Positions 63,963-64,000 of a DNA stretch of 64,000 bases are shown here, one piece after another (position 1 is the first letter of the stretch; each line of letters starts with the position of its first letter). A model generated the notes under the pieces. That model did no database searches. It had not been told where the DNA came from and saw only the letters and a list, made by a program, of their open reading frames with translations. Both the position numbers and the translations under genes were made by a program. This stretch comes from JBFISM01 sp041608535. Its GTDB lineage: Bacteria > Actinomycetota > Acidimicrobiia > Spongiisociales > UBA5794. The stretch is taken from positions 54,191 to 118,190 of the forward strand of contig JBFISM010000001.1 in NCBI GenBank assembly GCA_041608535.1, in the 5' to 3' direction.

Positions 63963-64000
63963 CGCACCCGGACTCGTCGTGCATCGCCCCGGGATCTCTC

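Overview
The window is high-GC DNA with many GTG and TTG starts, strong AGGAG-type ribosome sites, threonine-rich lipoprotein linkers, an LLM-class F420-type oxidoreductase, a DUF222/HNH (13E12-type) endonuclease, an oleBC fusion and a Gram-positive style tad locus without a secretin. Together these point to an actinobacterium, most likely in or near the Acidimicrobiia. That placement is inferred from gene content; no ribosomal RNA gene is present to confirm it. I saw no phage, insertion sequence, CRISPR array or tRNA gene.

Region 1 (1-5.6 kb) is metabolic: the 3' end of an enolase-superfamily gene, a pirin, a threonine synthase behind a possibly structured leader, a succinate-semialdehyde dehydrogenase, and a DUF222/HNH gene whose start codon lies inside a perfect actinobacterial LexA (SOS) box. 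A 0.4 kb C-rich degenerate repeat with G-quadruplex potential follows. Region 2 (6-13.4 kb) is a DeoR-regulated sugar or polyol ABC importer (lipoprotein plus two unusual permeases, no ATPase gene) that runs convergently into an inositol-1-phosphate synthase gene, itself divergent from a LysR regulator.

Region 3 (13.4-25.4 kb) holds a DUF5996 protein, a DoxX membrane protein, an orphan Flp-like pilin with a very good promoter, a ChbG-type deacetylase, the complete oleA-oleBC-oleD operon for long-chain olefin synthesis, an FeS-type photolyase with a DUF2071 gene, an SDR and membrane proteins. Region 4 (25.4-33.5 kb) has a second orphan Flp pilin, a 60-residue protein, a large AfsR/MalT-like STAND regulator, two PLP aminotransferases, a YgjP-type metallopeptidase and a thiolase.

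Region 5 (33.5-45.8 kb) is a tad/Flp pilus locus read from right to left: response regulator, Flp pilin, TadE, CpaB, TadZ, TadA, a von Willebrand A-TadB fusion, TadC, a DnaB/RecA-like ATPase and two tandem TadG-like proteins. Hairpins after the pilin and after tadE suggest stepped expression. With the two orphan pilins, the cell has at least three Flp-type pilins in different genetic contexts that could share this one machine.

Region 6 (46-64 kb) is mostly housekeeping and catabolic: LLM oxidoreductase, thiolase, patatin, Gfo/Idh oxidoreductase, ATP-dependent DNA ligase, a beta-helix lipoprotein with threonine-rich tails at both ends, a 1004-residue kinase/M23/class III aminotransferase fusion overlapping maf, a YpfJ-type metalloprotease, quinone oxidoreductase, glutaryl-CoA dehydrogenase-like enzyme, D-cysteine desulfhydrase-like enzyme, RNase HII and YqgE.
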